Positions 9,601-15,876 of a stretch of 64,000 nucleotides of DNA are shown here, piece by piece (position 1 is the first letter of the stretch; the number at the start of each line of letters is the position of its first letter). Source of the DNA: DAHUZL01 sp035533215 (GTDB lineage: Bacteria > Chloroflexota > Dormibacteria > Aeolococcales > Bog-877); NCBI GenBank assembly GCA_035533215.1, contig DATLUG010000037.1, forward strand, positions 1 through 64,000. Reading direction: 5' to 3'. The notes beneath the pieces were generated by a model. The model had not been told where the DNA came from. It did not search any database and worked only from the letters and a program-made list of their open reading frames with translations. Made by a program: the position numbers and the translations under genes.

Positions 9601-9626
9601 ACGCGTACATCAGGGAGCACTACTGA
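6612..9626 (+). CDS. hsdR: Type I restriction-modification system, endonuclease/translocase subunit
   Basis: The 1004-residue motor and nuclease subunit starts with a PD-(D/E)xK nuclease domain (YDLVLWANGFPLVVGETK, near residue 154, with the Glu and Lys of the active site present). Superfamily 2 helicase domains follow: Walker A VWHHQGSGKT near 298, the DEAH box VLVDEAHRTQEGR near 394, and the motif III-like segment FIGLTGSPI. A helical C-terminal region binds the HsdM/HsdS core. Length and motifs are typical, so the enzyme should translocate and cut unmethylated foreign DNA. It starts 3 nt after hsdS, and its TGA overlaps the ATG of the HNH-like gene (TGATG), which extends the operon to four genes. 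Confidence 0.95.
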   Translation: MTPAEDINESAVQDALVAKLSTLGWRFIRGEDLDRQYDDALIESDVAAALIRLNPVIAERPERAEEVLAKLRAVLLAVTNDGLVATNEEMVAWLCGRRTHRFVGTDDFVPVRLVDLGRPERNTLVVSTEVTYTPGTEERRYDLVLWANGFPLVVGETKTPDSVNKSWLNGAHDIHAAYEVKTPGFFVPNVLSFATEGKDFRYGAVRQPPEMWLPWSRTTETPLLPGLASALRSAELLLAPSMLLDILRTYTLFSRESSASGGAEFKIIPRYPQVEAVEAIVARVRDPRRRRGLVWHHQGSGKTLLMAFAAAKIRQQADLDAPTILVVLDRLDIIEQTRSEFLSVGLPSMKVAETKDELRQLLRADDARGVIVTTIFRFEGAGLLNDRANIVVLVDEAHRTQEGRLGMEMREALPNAKFIGLTGSPISTRDRNTWATFGDPDDPGGVLNHYSVDRSIADGTTLPIHVETRLVDFHVDHAALDEAFAELAAAEGLDEGEAGYLSKRVSRVDQLMKAPARVKAVCEDIVAHYRAKLAPLGLKAQIVTFDRECCVLYHDAISALLHEREEATVVMTAEKADPKEWSAWDREREAENRIKDRFRDPADPLRLLIVTAKLLTGFNAPIEGALYLDKPLRAHMLFQAVCRTNRRWTDPRTGQEKLYGLVVDYVGLGQELAKAVAVADSGQRTQRPVEIGELIDTLAQSVATAMARFAGIDRTASGFEQLYAAQERLPDRTSRDAFAEEFLRAQGLFEFLSPDPGLRPFEVDYRWLARIYRSVTPTDSANLLLWHRLGAKTAALIHEHLTDVTLDSAGLETIAIDAGVFEKLRQLRLWPPDDPEPPEPPTIEEVIDRLEARLRAKLAGPAGSHVVWQSISARLEALRRVTIDTATASVDFLKQLLEVARDLVAAERADEAGHLDDLRVVDPDRGALTQILEEYAPADTPVIVENVVEQIDAIVRPIRGTGWQTSHPGDREVRRQLREVLSRQQLPAQGAIFDRAYAYIREHY

Positions 9627-10654
9627 TGCCGACTGTTGGGGAGATGGGTGCCAGCCCACTTGTCCAGGATCACTCGTCGTTCGAGCCTGCTTCCACGAAG
9701 GCAACTGGATCGAGAAGGTCCGTCCCGAAGGCGCGACAGCGACGCATCGAACGCAAGACCCGACGCGCGGTTGGGCGGTGCGCGTTTTGTGGGGCCCGCC
9801 AACTCACTACTGAGCATCTCTTCTCCAAGCCCGTCCGCGATGCAGTAACGTTTGACGTCGCGGGCTCAATGGACGACCTTGCGCTTGTTCAGTGGAGCCC
9901 CCTACGAACGGCAATGTCGGGGCCAAGCGGAAGTGTGCTCGTCCCACCGCAGTCGAAACGAGAGATTCGTGCTTCCTGCGCCTGCGGCAGGTGCAACAGC
10001 GGCTGGATGCAAGACCTGGATCGGCGCATCGCGCCAACGCTCCATCAGCTCGCGCTCAACCCGTCCGCTGTTGGGTTTTCCGAAGGCGCTTCCGAAGAAC
10101 GCAGCGATCTATCTGCCTGGTTTGCGAAGATTGCTGTAGTAAGCGAGTATCTCCGATCTGATGCCGTCTCGGTATTTGCCCCGCCAACACGGAGCTTCCT
10201 TGCACGTTGCCAGACGCCTCATCCCAGCACGGCTGTACACATAGGATCGATTGCCCCTGTTTACCCACCACAGCTGCATCACATTCCGGCAGTTGTCGAG
10301 GCCCCACCTCCAGCTGTCGGTGCGCGGGCGAATGCACTCGTCGTGATGGTTATCCTCCACAAACTCTTGGCTTTGGTGGTCCACTTTGCTGGCATCGGCC
10401 ACTCGGGAACATCCTCTCTACCCGGGTTCAGTCAACTGTGGCCACCACCACCTCAGTTTGTGCCCTCGGCAGACCCTGTGCCGCCAGAAGTCCTCTTCAG
10501 CGCCGCCCGCGCTCCGCTCGTGGCGGCCCAGGCGCTATGGTCGGCACCCGCACCCATTTGGTGCGAGTTCAACGATGCGGAGGGCAACATGATTGGTCGC
10601 GTGGAGATCAGCCAGCGGGGGCCGGCTCAGGTCAAGCTCGTCCCGCGATTGTAG
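9626..10654 (+). CDS. HNH-like zinc-finger protein coupled to hsdR
   Basis: This 342-residue protein has a likely treble-clef core between about residues 50 and 135: CAFCGARQLTTEHLFSKP followed by CACGRCNSGWMQDLD. The pattern CxxC...EH...CxxCN is that of HNH-type nuclease domains found in many uncharacterised phage and island proteins. The remaining two thirds have no motif I recognise. Its ATG overlaps the hsdR stop, so it should be translated with the restriction operon. It may be an accessory nuclease or modulator of the type I system, or an independent defence gene placed downstream. Cleavage activity is inferred from the Cys/His pattern only. Confidence 0.65.
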   Translation: MPTVGEMGASPLVQDHSSFEPASTKATGSRRSVPKARQRRIERKTRRAVGRCAFCGARQLTTEHLFSKPVRDAVTFDVAGSMDDLALVQWSPLRTAMSGPSGSVLVPPQSKREIRASCACGRCNSGWMQDLDRRIAPTLHQLALNPSAVGFSEGASEERSDLSAWFAKIAVVSEYLRSDAVSVFAPPTRSFLARCQTPHPSTAVHIGSIAPVYPPQLHHIPAVVEAPPPAVGARANALVVMVILHKLLALVVHFAGIGHSGTSSLPGFSQLWPPPPQFVPSADPVPPEVLFSAARAPLVAAQALWSAPAPIWCEFNDAEGNMIGRVEISQRGPAQVKLVPRL

Positions 10655-10983
10655 CCAAGGTGGAACAACCAACGCGGCTCCCCGCCTGGGTGGCGCCTAT
10701 GGTCGCATTCGCCTTCGTGACGCTCCCGGCCCAGCGCGGCCAGGTCTATCCAGCGCCCGGCGGCCACCGTCGCGCACCGCCTTCGACTGATGTCGCTGAA
10801 CCCAAGTTGGCATCCGTGGGACGCCGAGCCTGAGCTCCAGAGACCTTGCTACGACGCTCCAGCTGCCTCGCTGTACCCCCGGGAGGTGGTGCCTGCGGCT
10901 CCGTTCTCAGTGGGATGTGCGGATCCCTTTACGCACCCGGCGGCCCGTGCCAGCCGCTCTCCGCCGGGATCCCCGCCACATGT
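10655..10983. other. Intergenic stretch without a supported gene
   Basis: This 329-bp gap separates the restriction operon from the convergent ImmA gene. Short frames occur on the plus strand, but they have no family resemblance and one runs into the ImmA coding region. I see no RNA gene, repeat or convincing terminator. Confidence 0.6.
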
Positions 10984-11505
10984 CTATCCCGGCTGCACTA
11001 GTCCGAGGTTGGTCAGGCGGTACTCCATGGCCTGGCGGCTTACGCCAAACCTAGGAGCCAACTCGCCGGGCAACGATTCGGCTGTCAACTCAGCCCTTCG
11101 GAGACGGCCGAGAGCGGCGGAAACGAATGGGATGGGCATGAGAAGGCTGGCCGCATACTGGTTGGCGTCTCGCTCCTCCGGATCGTAGCCTGGCGGCTGA
11201 GTGCGGCGCAGATTCACATGGACCAAGTGATCGACATGCATCGGTCGTCCCTGATGTAGTTGCAGATGTCCTATCTCATGGGCAATGGAGAAGCGCTGCC
11301 GGACGGCCGCCTGAGACGAGTTGATCCCGATCACATTCCCATCCTTGAAGCGGACCAGGATTCCAGACATGTTTTCGTCGAATCGCTCATACGCCAACCG
11401 CGCTCCTAGACCCTTCGCGATCTCATCGACCGGGACGGGTTCTGACTTCACGTTGAAGCGCCCAAGCAGGCGTAGGGCGTCCTCCTCGACGTCAATCTGT
11501 GGCAT
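10984..11505 (-). CDS. ImmA/IrrE-family zinc metallopeptidase
   Basis: The start is chosen at ATG 11505 because GGGAGG precedes it by a few bases, giving 173 residues. The zinc-protease motif HEIGH is at residues 76-80, with a downstream ERDANQYAASLLMP segment supplying the third ligand. This is the layout of ImmA/IrrE proteins, which cleave or inactivate a cognate XRE repressor. The XRE gene upstream overlaps it by 14 nt, so the two form a regulator-antirepressor pair. Typical roles are control of mobile elements, defence genes or a toxin-antitoxin-like switch. The target here is not shown. The divergent ubiquitin-like operon beside the pair is a candidate. Confidence 0.85.
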   Translation of the reverse strand: MPQIDVEEDALRLLGRFNVKSEPVPVDEIAKGLGARLAYERFDENMSGILVRFKDGNVIGINSSQAAVRQRFSIAHEIGHLQLHQGRPMHVDHLVHVNLRRTQPPGYDPEERDANQYAASLLMPIPFVSAALGRLRRAELTAESLPGELAPRFGVSRQAMEYRLTNLGLVQPG

Positions 11506-11905
11506 CTGCCTCCCTTTTGGCCAGGTGGGCCTGTGCTTGGACAACTTTCAGAATCCACTCTCGATCAGCATCGGTGAGCGACGAGAGAATCCCTTCCGCC
11601 TCTGCTCGTGCCGTGGACGGAAGTCGGTCGATCAGATCCGCTGACCGGCCCACGCCTTGGGACGCTGGGGCGTCCGGCGGCAAGAGGTTACTCGGCTCGG
11701 CTCCGAGCGCTGCCGCCAGCTGGTATAGGAGTCGAACGGACACGGGTTGAATCCCTCGCTCGATATTGCTGATTGAGGTCCGCGTCAGCCCGACCCGGCC
11801 AGCTACCTGCTCTTGGGACAGCTCTGCTGCCCTTCGCATCTCTCGAAGTTTCCGTCCGAGTCGTCGGTCAAGGGAGTCCACGAGCGCGAGCCGATCATGG
11901 CGCAT
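11492..11905 (-). CDS. XRE-family transcriptional regulator
   Basis: A helix-turn-helix of the Cro/CI type occupies about residues 16-72 (LREMRRAAELSQEQVAGRVGLTRTSISNIERG). A helical C-terminus of about 65 residues follows, probably for dimerisation or contact with ImmA. ATG 11905 is preferred because the HTH then begins close to the N-terminus. An in-frame start at 11986 would add 27 unlikely residues. The stop overlaps the ImmA start. The gene diverges from the ubiquitin-like operon with about 136 bp between start codons, the usual geometry for a repressor acting on its own and the neighbouring promoter. Confidence 0.85.
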   Translation of the reverse strand: MRHDRLALVDSLDRRLGRKLREMRRAAELSQEQVAGRVGLTRTSISNIERGIQPVSVRLLYQLAAALGAEPSNLLPPDAPASQGVGRSADLIDRLPSTARAEAEGILSSLTDADREWILKVVQAQAHLAKREADATD

Positions 11906-11979
11906 TGTGCATCCATCCGTCAAGGACACTGGCCAAACGTCAGGGTCGCTGGCGGTCTGCCCAAGGCCGTCGACCGACC

Positions 11980-12008
11980 TTGACATTCAGACGTCCGAGT
12001 TCTATCGT
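11980..12008 (+). promoter_or_regulatory. Strong promoter of the ubiquitin-like operon
   Basis: A consensus TTGACA (11980-11985) and TATCGT (12003-12008) are separated by exactly 17 nt. They lie 33 bp upstream of the Ubl start codon and just before its GGAGGA ribosome-binding site (12030-12035). This is the best -35 match I found in the window. Confidence 0.75.
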
Positions 12009-12041
12009 CAGGGCGTGCAGATTGAAGCCGGAGGACCAGAC

Positions 12042-12311
12042 ATGGCCGACGCCACTCAGCACGACCACGTGGTCGTCACCTACAACGGGGCGGATCAGTC
12101 CATCCGCTACGAGCCGCACGAGCGGGTCGATGCGGTTCTGAAGCGCGCCCTGGATCTCTTCAACATCCAGGCGAACCGCCACCTCTACGGACTGTTCACT
12201 GAGGCCAACGTGGAGCTTCCAGACGGGGAGTCGATGGAGAAGGCGGGTGTCCGCCCAGGGCAGCTCCTGATCTTGCGCCAGAGCACAGTTCGCGGCGGGT
12301 CGCCCCGCTAG
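12042..12311 (+). CDS. Ubiquitin-like beta-grasp protein with a maskable C-terminal diglycine
   Basis: The 89-residue product starts at ATG 12042, six bases after GGAGGA. An upstream in-frame start would run through the XRE regulator and is rejected. The pattern fits a single beta-grasp domain: strand-turn-strand (HVVVTYNGADQSIRYEPHERV), a central helix (VDAVLKRALDLFNI), then YGLFTEANVELPDGESMEKAGVRPGQLLILRQ. The C-terminus is VRGG-SPR, with the diglycine at residues 85-86 and a three-residue extension at 87-89. This matches a ubiquitin-type precursor that must be trimmed to expose Gly-Gly before E1 activation. A JAB peptidase and an E1-like protein follow directly, which supports that reading. 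The modified targets are unknown. Confidence 0.8.
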   Translation: MADATQHDHVVVTYNGADQSIRYEPHERVDAVLKRALDLFNIQANRHLYGLFTEANVELPDGESMEKAGVRPGQLLILRQSTVRGGSPR

Positions 12312-12316
12312 TCGAC

Positions 12317-12763
12317 ATGACGCTCTGGATTCGACCCCGAATCCTTGTCGACACGTTCGACTGCCTTCGCGCGTGCGGGCGCGGCGTTGAGGAGTGCGTC
12401 GTTTACTGGACGGCACGGCAATCGTCGCTGGTCGTGGACGATCTGGTCCATCCGACGCATTCAGCTGGGCCGGCAGGGTACGAGGTTGACTCGCGCTGGG
12501 TGACGCAGTTCTTCCTCGATCTCCGGCACGCCAAGCGGACGGCGCTGGCCCAGGTGCATACCCACCCCGGTACTGCGTTCCACTCGCAGACAGATGACAC
12601 TTACGCTCTTGTCTCAAGCCAGGGCTTCTACTCCCTCGTGATTCCCGACGGCGGGATGGGCCTCGGGAGCCTCAGCGGTGCCTACTTCACCGTCGTCGCG
12701 GCCTCCGGTCACTGGAAGGAAGTCGATCCATCGACCGAGCTGGTCTGGTCCGGTGACGACTGA
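12317..12763 (+). CDS. JAB/JAMM-family metallopeptidase
   Basis: The 148-residue protein is a minimal JAB domain. The JAMM zinc site is complete: Glu25/26 in GVEECVVYW, His81 and His83 in QVHTHPG, Ser90, and Asp93/94 in HSQTDD. Such proteins in prokaryotic ubiquitin-like operons mature the Ubl precursor or remove it from targets. Here the likely first substrate is the SPR tail after the diglycine of the upstream protein (inference). It starts 5 nt after the Ubl stop and overlaps the E1-like gene by 11 nt if that gene begins at GTG 12753, so the three genes form one operon. Confidence 0.9.
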   Translation: MTLWIRPRILVDTFDCLRACGRGVEECVVYWTARQSSLVVDDLVHPTHSAGPAGYEVDSRWVTQFFLDLRHAKRTALAQVHTHPGTAFHSQTDDTYALVSSQGFYSLVIPDGGMGLGSLSGAYFTVVAASGHWKEVDPSTELVWSGDD

Positions 12764-14081
12764 GGACGCACTCGATCGGAGCCTGCGCCTCATGCGGCAG
12801 GACATCTTCACCGAGGACATTCCGACCCGGGTACTCGTCGACGGCATCACGGGGACCCGTGTACGTCTCAGCGCCGACGATCGGAATCTCGCCTCTCGAA
12901 ATGGGCAAACCGTGACCGTGACGTTGGCGATCCTCCTCGCCATGATGGGGACATCCATCGAGCTCGACATCGAGTCAACACCGCTGGTAGGGTCCCAGCC
13001 ACCGCTCCGTGGGAACGAGCTCTTGACTGGACTTCAGGACCTGGGGGCGGATCTCATTCCCGGAGTCGGGATCACGACTCGCCTGCGACGGCCGGACATA
13101 ACCTTTGCGATCGGGGACACGCCCTCGAGTCAAACGCCCGTCGTACGCGTCTCAGGAGGGGAGGCGACGTGTACAGTCGGCTCGCACGCCCCTGCTCGAC
13201 AATGGGCTGGCGACCAGCCGTTTGGCGCGCTCATGGCGGCTGCCACGGCAGCCGCGGAAGCGTTGCGCATCATGGCTGAGAGAGTCTCGGTGATAGCTGG
13301 CGTGCCGTTGACGTGTGAACACACGTACGAGCTCTCCAGGCACTCCACCCTTCAACTCCCAGGTCTAAGCGGCACAGATCGACAGTCGCTCGATCTGGGG
13401 CGTGTAGACTTCGTTAGCGCCGGAGCAATCACCACTGCGGCACTGTACTGCTTGCTGCGGGTACCACATCTTGGCGGGCGGTTGCGCATCGTTGATGACG
13501 CGATCTTCGAGCTGACCAACTTGAACCGGTACCCACTCATGAGGCGATCGGACTCCGGGCGAGTCAAGGTGGACATCCTGCGCGGCGCATCGGCGGATGG
13601 ACTGGAGATTTCGGGCGTCAACGCGCGGTTCGATGAGAAGTGGCAACGTCAACTTGGCGAGTTGAGTCCCCTCGTCGTCGTCGGTGCCGACGAGATCCCG
13701 GTGCGATGGAGAGTGCAGCGCGCAGATCCAGCGTGGCTATGTGTTGGCGCGACAAGTCATTTCATGGCCATGGTGTCGACCCACGAGTCGATGACTCCAT
13801 GTGCCGGGTGCACGCACCCGCGCAACGACATTGGGCCGGGAGCTGTCGAGATCGTCCCCACGATCTCGTTCGTATCGTTCTGGGGAGGCCTGATGCAGGC
13901 GGTCCAGCTCGTGGCTCGGTTGGCCGAGAGGCCCGCTGGCGATCACTGGCTCGTGTGGCCCCTGGGGCTTGGCGGATCCCGTCCGATCCTGTTCGGGTCC
14001 ACAGCCCCGACCCGGGATTGCCCCGTCGGATGCCTGGCGTCTATGAGAGCCCGACCGCGTGGAGCCGTTCCGACGCGCTGA
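12753..14081 (+). CDS. E1-like ThiF-family adenylyltransferase
   Basis: The C-terminal half has the E1/ThiF adenylation fold: a degenerate nucleotide loop VDFVSAGAITTAAL near residue 218, the acidic strand end RLRIVDDAIFELTNLNRY near 250 with the conserved NLNR, SGRVKVDIL, and LVVVGADE. Two Cys pairs, CAGC near 349 and CPVGC near 423, form the usual structural zinc site. The N-terminal 200 residues are a separate domain without a visible E2 catalytic motif. The protein should activate the Ubl C-terminus with ATP. Its catalytic Cys is not obvious. Start choice is uncertain between GTG 12753 (442 residues, overlapping the JAB stop) and ATG 12792. I found no E2-like gene nearby. Confidence 0.8.
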   Translation: MTTEDALDRSLRLMRQDIFTEDIPTRVLVDGITGTRVRLSADDRNLASRNGQTVTVTLAILLAMMGTSIELDIESTPLVGSQPPLRGNELLTGLQDLGADLIPGVGITTRLRRPDITFAIGDTPSSQTPVVRVSGGEATCTVGSHAPARQWAGDQPFGALMAAATAAAEALRIMAERVSVIAGVPLTCEHTYELSRHSTLQLPGLSGTDRQSLDLGRVDFVSAGAITTAALYCLLRVPHLGGRLRIVDDAIFELTNLNRYPLMRRSDSGRVKVDILRGASADGLEISGVNARFDEKWQRQLGELSPLVVVGADEIPVRWRVQRADPAWLCVGATSHFMAMVSTHESMTPCAGCTHPRNDIGPGAVEIVPTISFVSFWGGLMQAVQLVARLAERPAGDHWLVWPLGLGGSRPILFGSTAPTRDCPVGCLASMRARPRGAVPTR

Positions 14082-14092
14082 GCCCCTCTCGT

Positions 14093-14680
14093 TCATCCGG
14101 TGCGATCTGAGCTGTCAGGGCCACTTGGGCCCATGTGAGCAGGCGGCCAAGCCTTCCCACGTTGTCGACCGAGCGTCGCTATCTCCCGGCCGATCACTGA
14201 CCGATCCAGGTCCCTTTGCACGGCCGGGCTCTCAGACAGAGCCCAAACTCCTCGTTCGGGTCGGTAGAAGCGCTCCGGCTCCTTGCTGAGGCTCCGAAAC
14301 ACGGTGGCGTACGCCCCACGGGTTCGGGGCACCCTGCCATCCGCCTGGAGCCGGCCAAGGAGCTCCAACATCGGCATCGCCTCCCCCTTGGCCATCATGG
14401 CTTCGGCGGCGGCGTCGGCGATGCTGGGGCGGCCCCGAGCAAGCCGGCGCCGCTCGGGCCCAGGGGGCGGTGGGGCTGAACCCGGGTCGATCGGAAGTCC
14501 CATCGCGGCTCGGGCATGGCGGACCGCCTGCTCGAGTTGGCCGATCTGGTCGACGAGGGCGTCCCGCTCGCGCCCGATCGCGTCCTGGCGCCGCTCTAGG
14601 AGGGCGGCTCGGCTCTGGAGGCGGGCGAGGTGCGCCTCCAACGGGGCGACCAAGCTCGATCGCCGGCGATCCTGGGGCAT
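14093..14680 (-). CDS. Coiled-coil protein with HARE-HTH-like winged helix
   Basis: The 195-residue protein has an N-terminal coiled coil (about residues 12-60, rich in Arg, Leu and Glu) and a proline-rich linker. A domain near residues 85-148 follows: AAAEAMMAKGEAMPMLELLGRLQADG, then a Thr/Ser-containing turn and a final FYRPERGVWALSE. That arrangement resembles the HARE-HTH fold (HB1, ASXL, restriction endonuclease), which is found fused to restriction enzymes and chromatin proteins and is thought to sense DNA state. The last 45 residues are disordered-looking. It converges on the E1-like gene with an 11-bp gap. The fold assignment is by pattern only. Confidence 0.6.
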   Translation of the reverse strand: MPQDRRRSSLVAPLEAHLARLQSRAALLERRQDAIGRERDALVDQIGQLEQAVRHARAAMGLPIDPGSAPPPPGPERRRLARGRPSIADAAAEAMMAKGEAMPMLELLGRLQADGRVPRTRGAYATVFRSLSKEPERFYRPERGVWALSESPAVQRDLDRSVIGREIATLGRQRGKAWPPAHMGPSGPDSSDRTG

Positions 14681-14688
14681 GTGGGGCC

Positions 14689-14694
14689 AGTATA
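14689..14694 (-). promoter_or_regulatory. -10 element placed for a leaderless message
   Basis: TATACT on the minus strand ends only 8 nt upstream of the ATG at 14680. Transcription would begin at or within a few bases of the start codon. A GTGACA sequence farther upstream has 20-nt spacing, so the -35 is weak. Confidence 0.4.
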
Positions 14695-14928
14695 GCGCTT
14701 ATAGGGGCCATGATTGTCACTATCCTCTGGCTACTGGCCGATGGCGGAGCCAATATCCGCACCATGGTGGCCAGGATCTGCTAGACTCCGTGCCATGGAC
14801 GGCCAAGCGCCCTACACTGGCCTCGGGATCGGGGCCAGCTGAGTCGCCAATCACTTAGCGCTCCCTCCGAGGGCGCCACCCCATCTCGAGCCGCCGGGCG
14901 CTTTCAGGCAGCCGCGCCGCTCGGATCA

Positions 14929-15876
14929 GTGCTCGATGGCGTCGCCGCCGTCGCCCTGGCTGCCTCGGGCGGCGATCCGACCCAGGCTCGGCGGCTCACG
15001 AAGCACGCGTGGACCCGGGCTCGCGGGATGGTACCGATGGGCACCCTGCCGGGTGCCGAGACCGTGCGGCAGCGGGTCGGACTGACCTGGAGCGAGACGC
15101 TCGCCCTGGCGCTACGGCCGGTAGAGTCCCGACCCACCTTCGTCGGGCAGCGGGACGGCTCCGTTCGCGGGCGGTGGGGCGAGCTGGGGGATCAGGTCGC
15201 GCTCCGAGTTCTCCGATCCGCCGCGGCGGAGCTCGGCCATCCCCCCACCGCCGTCGCCTACGACGCCCTCGTGCGGCGCCTGGAGGCTGAGAGTCTCCGC
15301 TGGCGGCGGGCGGCGCCGCTGCGCCTACCTCGGAGCACCCTGGTACTCCAGCGGTTTGACACCTGGGAGTCCGCGCTGGCCATCGCGGGTCTCGTGGCGT
15401 CGCCTCGCTCCATGCCGAGCCGGGTCAAACCCGTTCCCTCCCTCGTCGACACCCTTGACCGGTGCATCGACGCCACCGGCGTGCTCCCCGTCAGCCAATA
15501 CGTGCTGGCATGGGCCGCCTGCGTCGACATTCCGGTCGGTCGCCGCGCCACGAGCTGGGCTTCGGTCGTCAAGGCGGTGCGGGCCCAGCGGTCCGCACGT
15601 GGTGTCGCCACACCCGACGCTCCGACCGCGGCACGAGACTGCCCGCCCTTGCCGGCTCCTGTCCGACGAAGGCGACGATGCACCTTTCGCCACACGCGCC
15701 AGGACGTCCTGGAGTCGCTGCGCCAGTACGCGGCGCAGAACCTCCGGGACGGGCGCCCGCCCCGACGCCGTGACTACCTGGCCGCGGCGCAGCGTGATCC
15801 CCTCCTACTGGCTGCGAGCGTCCTCCAGCGGCACGGCGGCTTCCAAACCCTCTGCCGCGAGGCGGGCATCGGATGA
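14929..15876 (+). CDS. HTH-repeat protein paired with a transposase
   Basis: The 315-residue protein contains about three copies of a short helical unit. The clearest (about residues 94-144) reads LRSAAAELGHPPTAVAYDAL...LPRSTLVLQRFDTWESALAIAGL. This resembles the homing-endonuclease-associated repeat (HNH_repeat type), a DNA-binding helix-turn-helix module. Looser copies lie near 165-220 and 245-312. No nuclease motif is visible. It is basic and probably binds DNA. Its TGA overlaps the transposase ATG (ATGA), so both are made from one message and probably act together. The GTG start is the best available but unproven. The 248 bp upstream hold only the promoter of the divergent gene. Confidence 0.55.
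   Translation: MLDGVAAVALAASGGDPTQARRLTKHAWTRARGMVPMGTLPGAETVRQRVGLTWSETLALALRPVESRPTFVGQRDGSVRGRWGELGDQVALRVLRSAAAELGHPPTAVAYDALVRRLEAESLRWRRAAPLRLPRSTLVLQRFDTWESALAIAGLVASPRSMPSRVKPVPSLVDTLDRCIDATGVLPVSQYVLAWAACVDIPVGRRATSWASVVKAVRAQRSARGVATPDAPTAARDCPPLPAPVRRRRRCTFRHTRQDVLESLRQYAAQNLRDGRPPRRRDYLAAAQRDPLLLAASVLQRHGGFQTLCREAGIG

Noticed and set aside
10790..11188. Plus-strand frame of 132 codons
   Set aside because: It overlaps the ImmA gene in antisense, and the sequence has no family resemblance.
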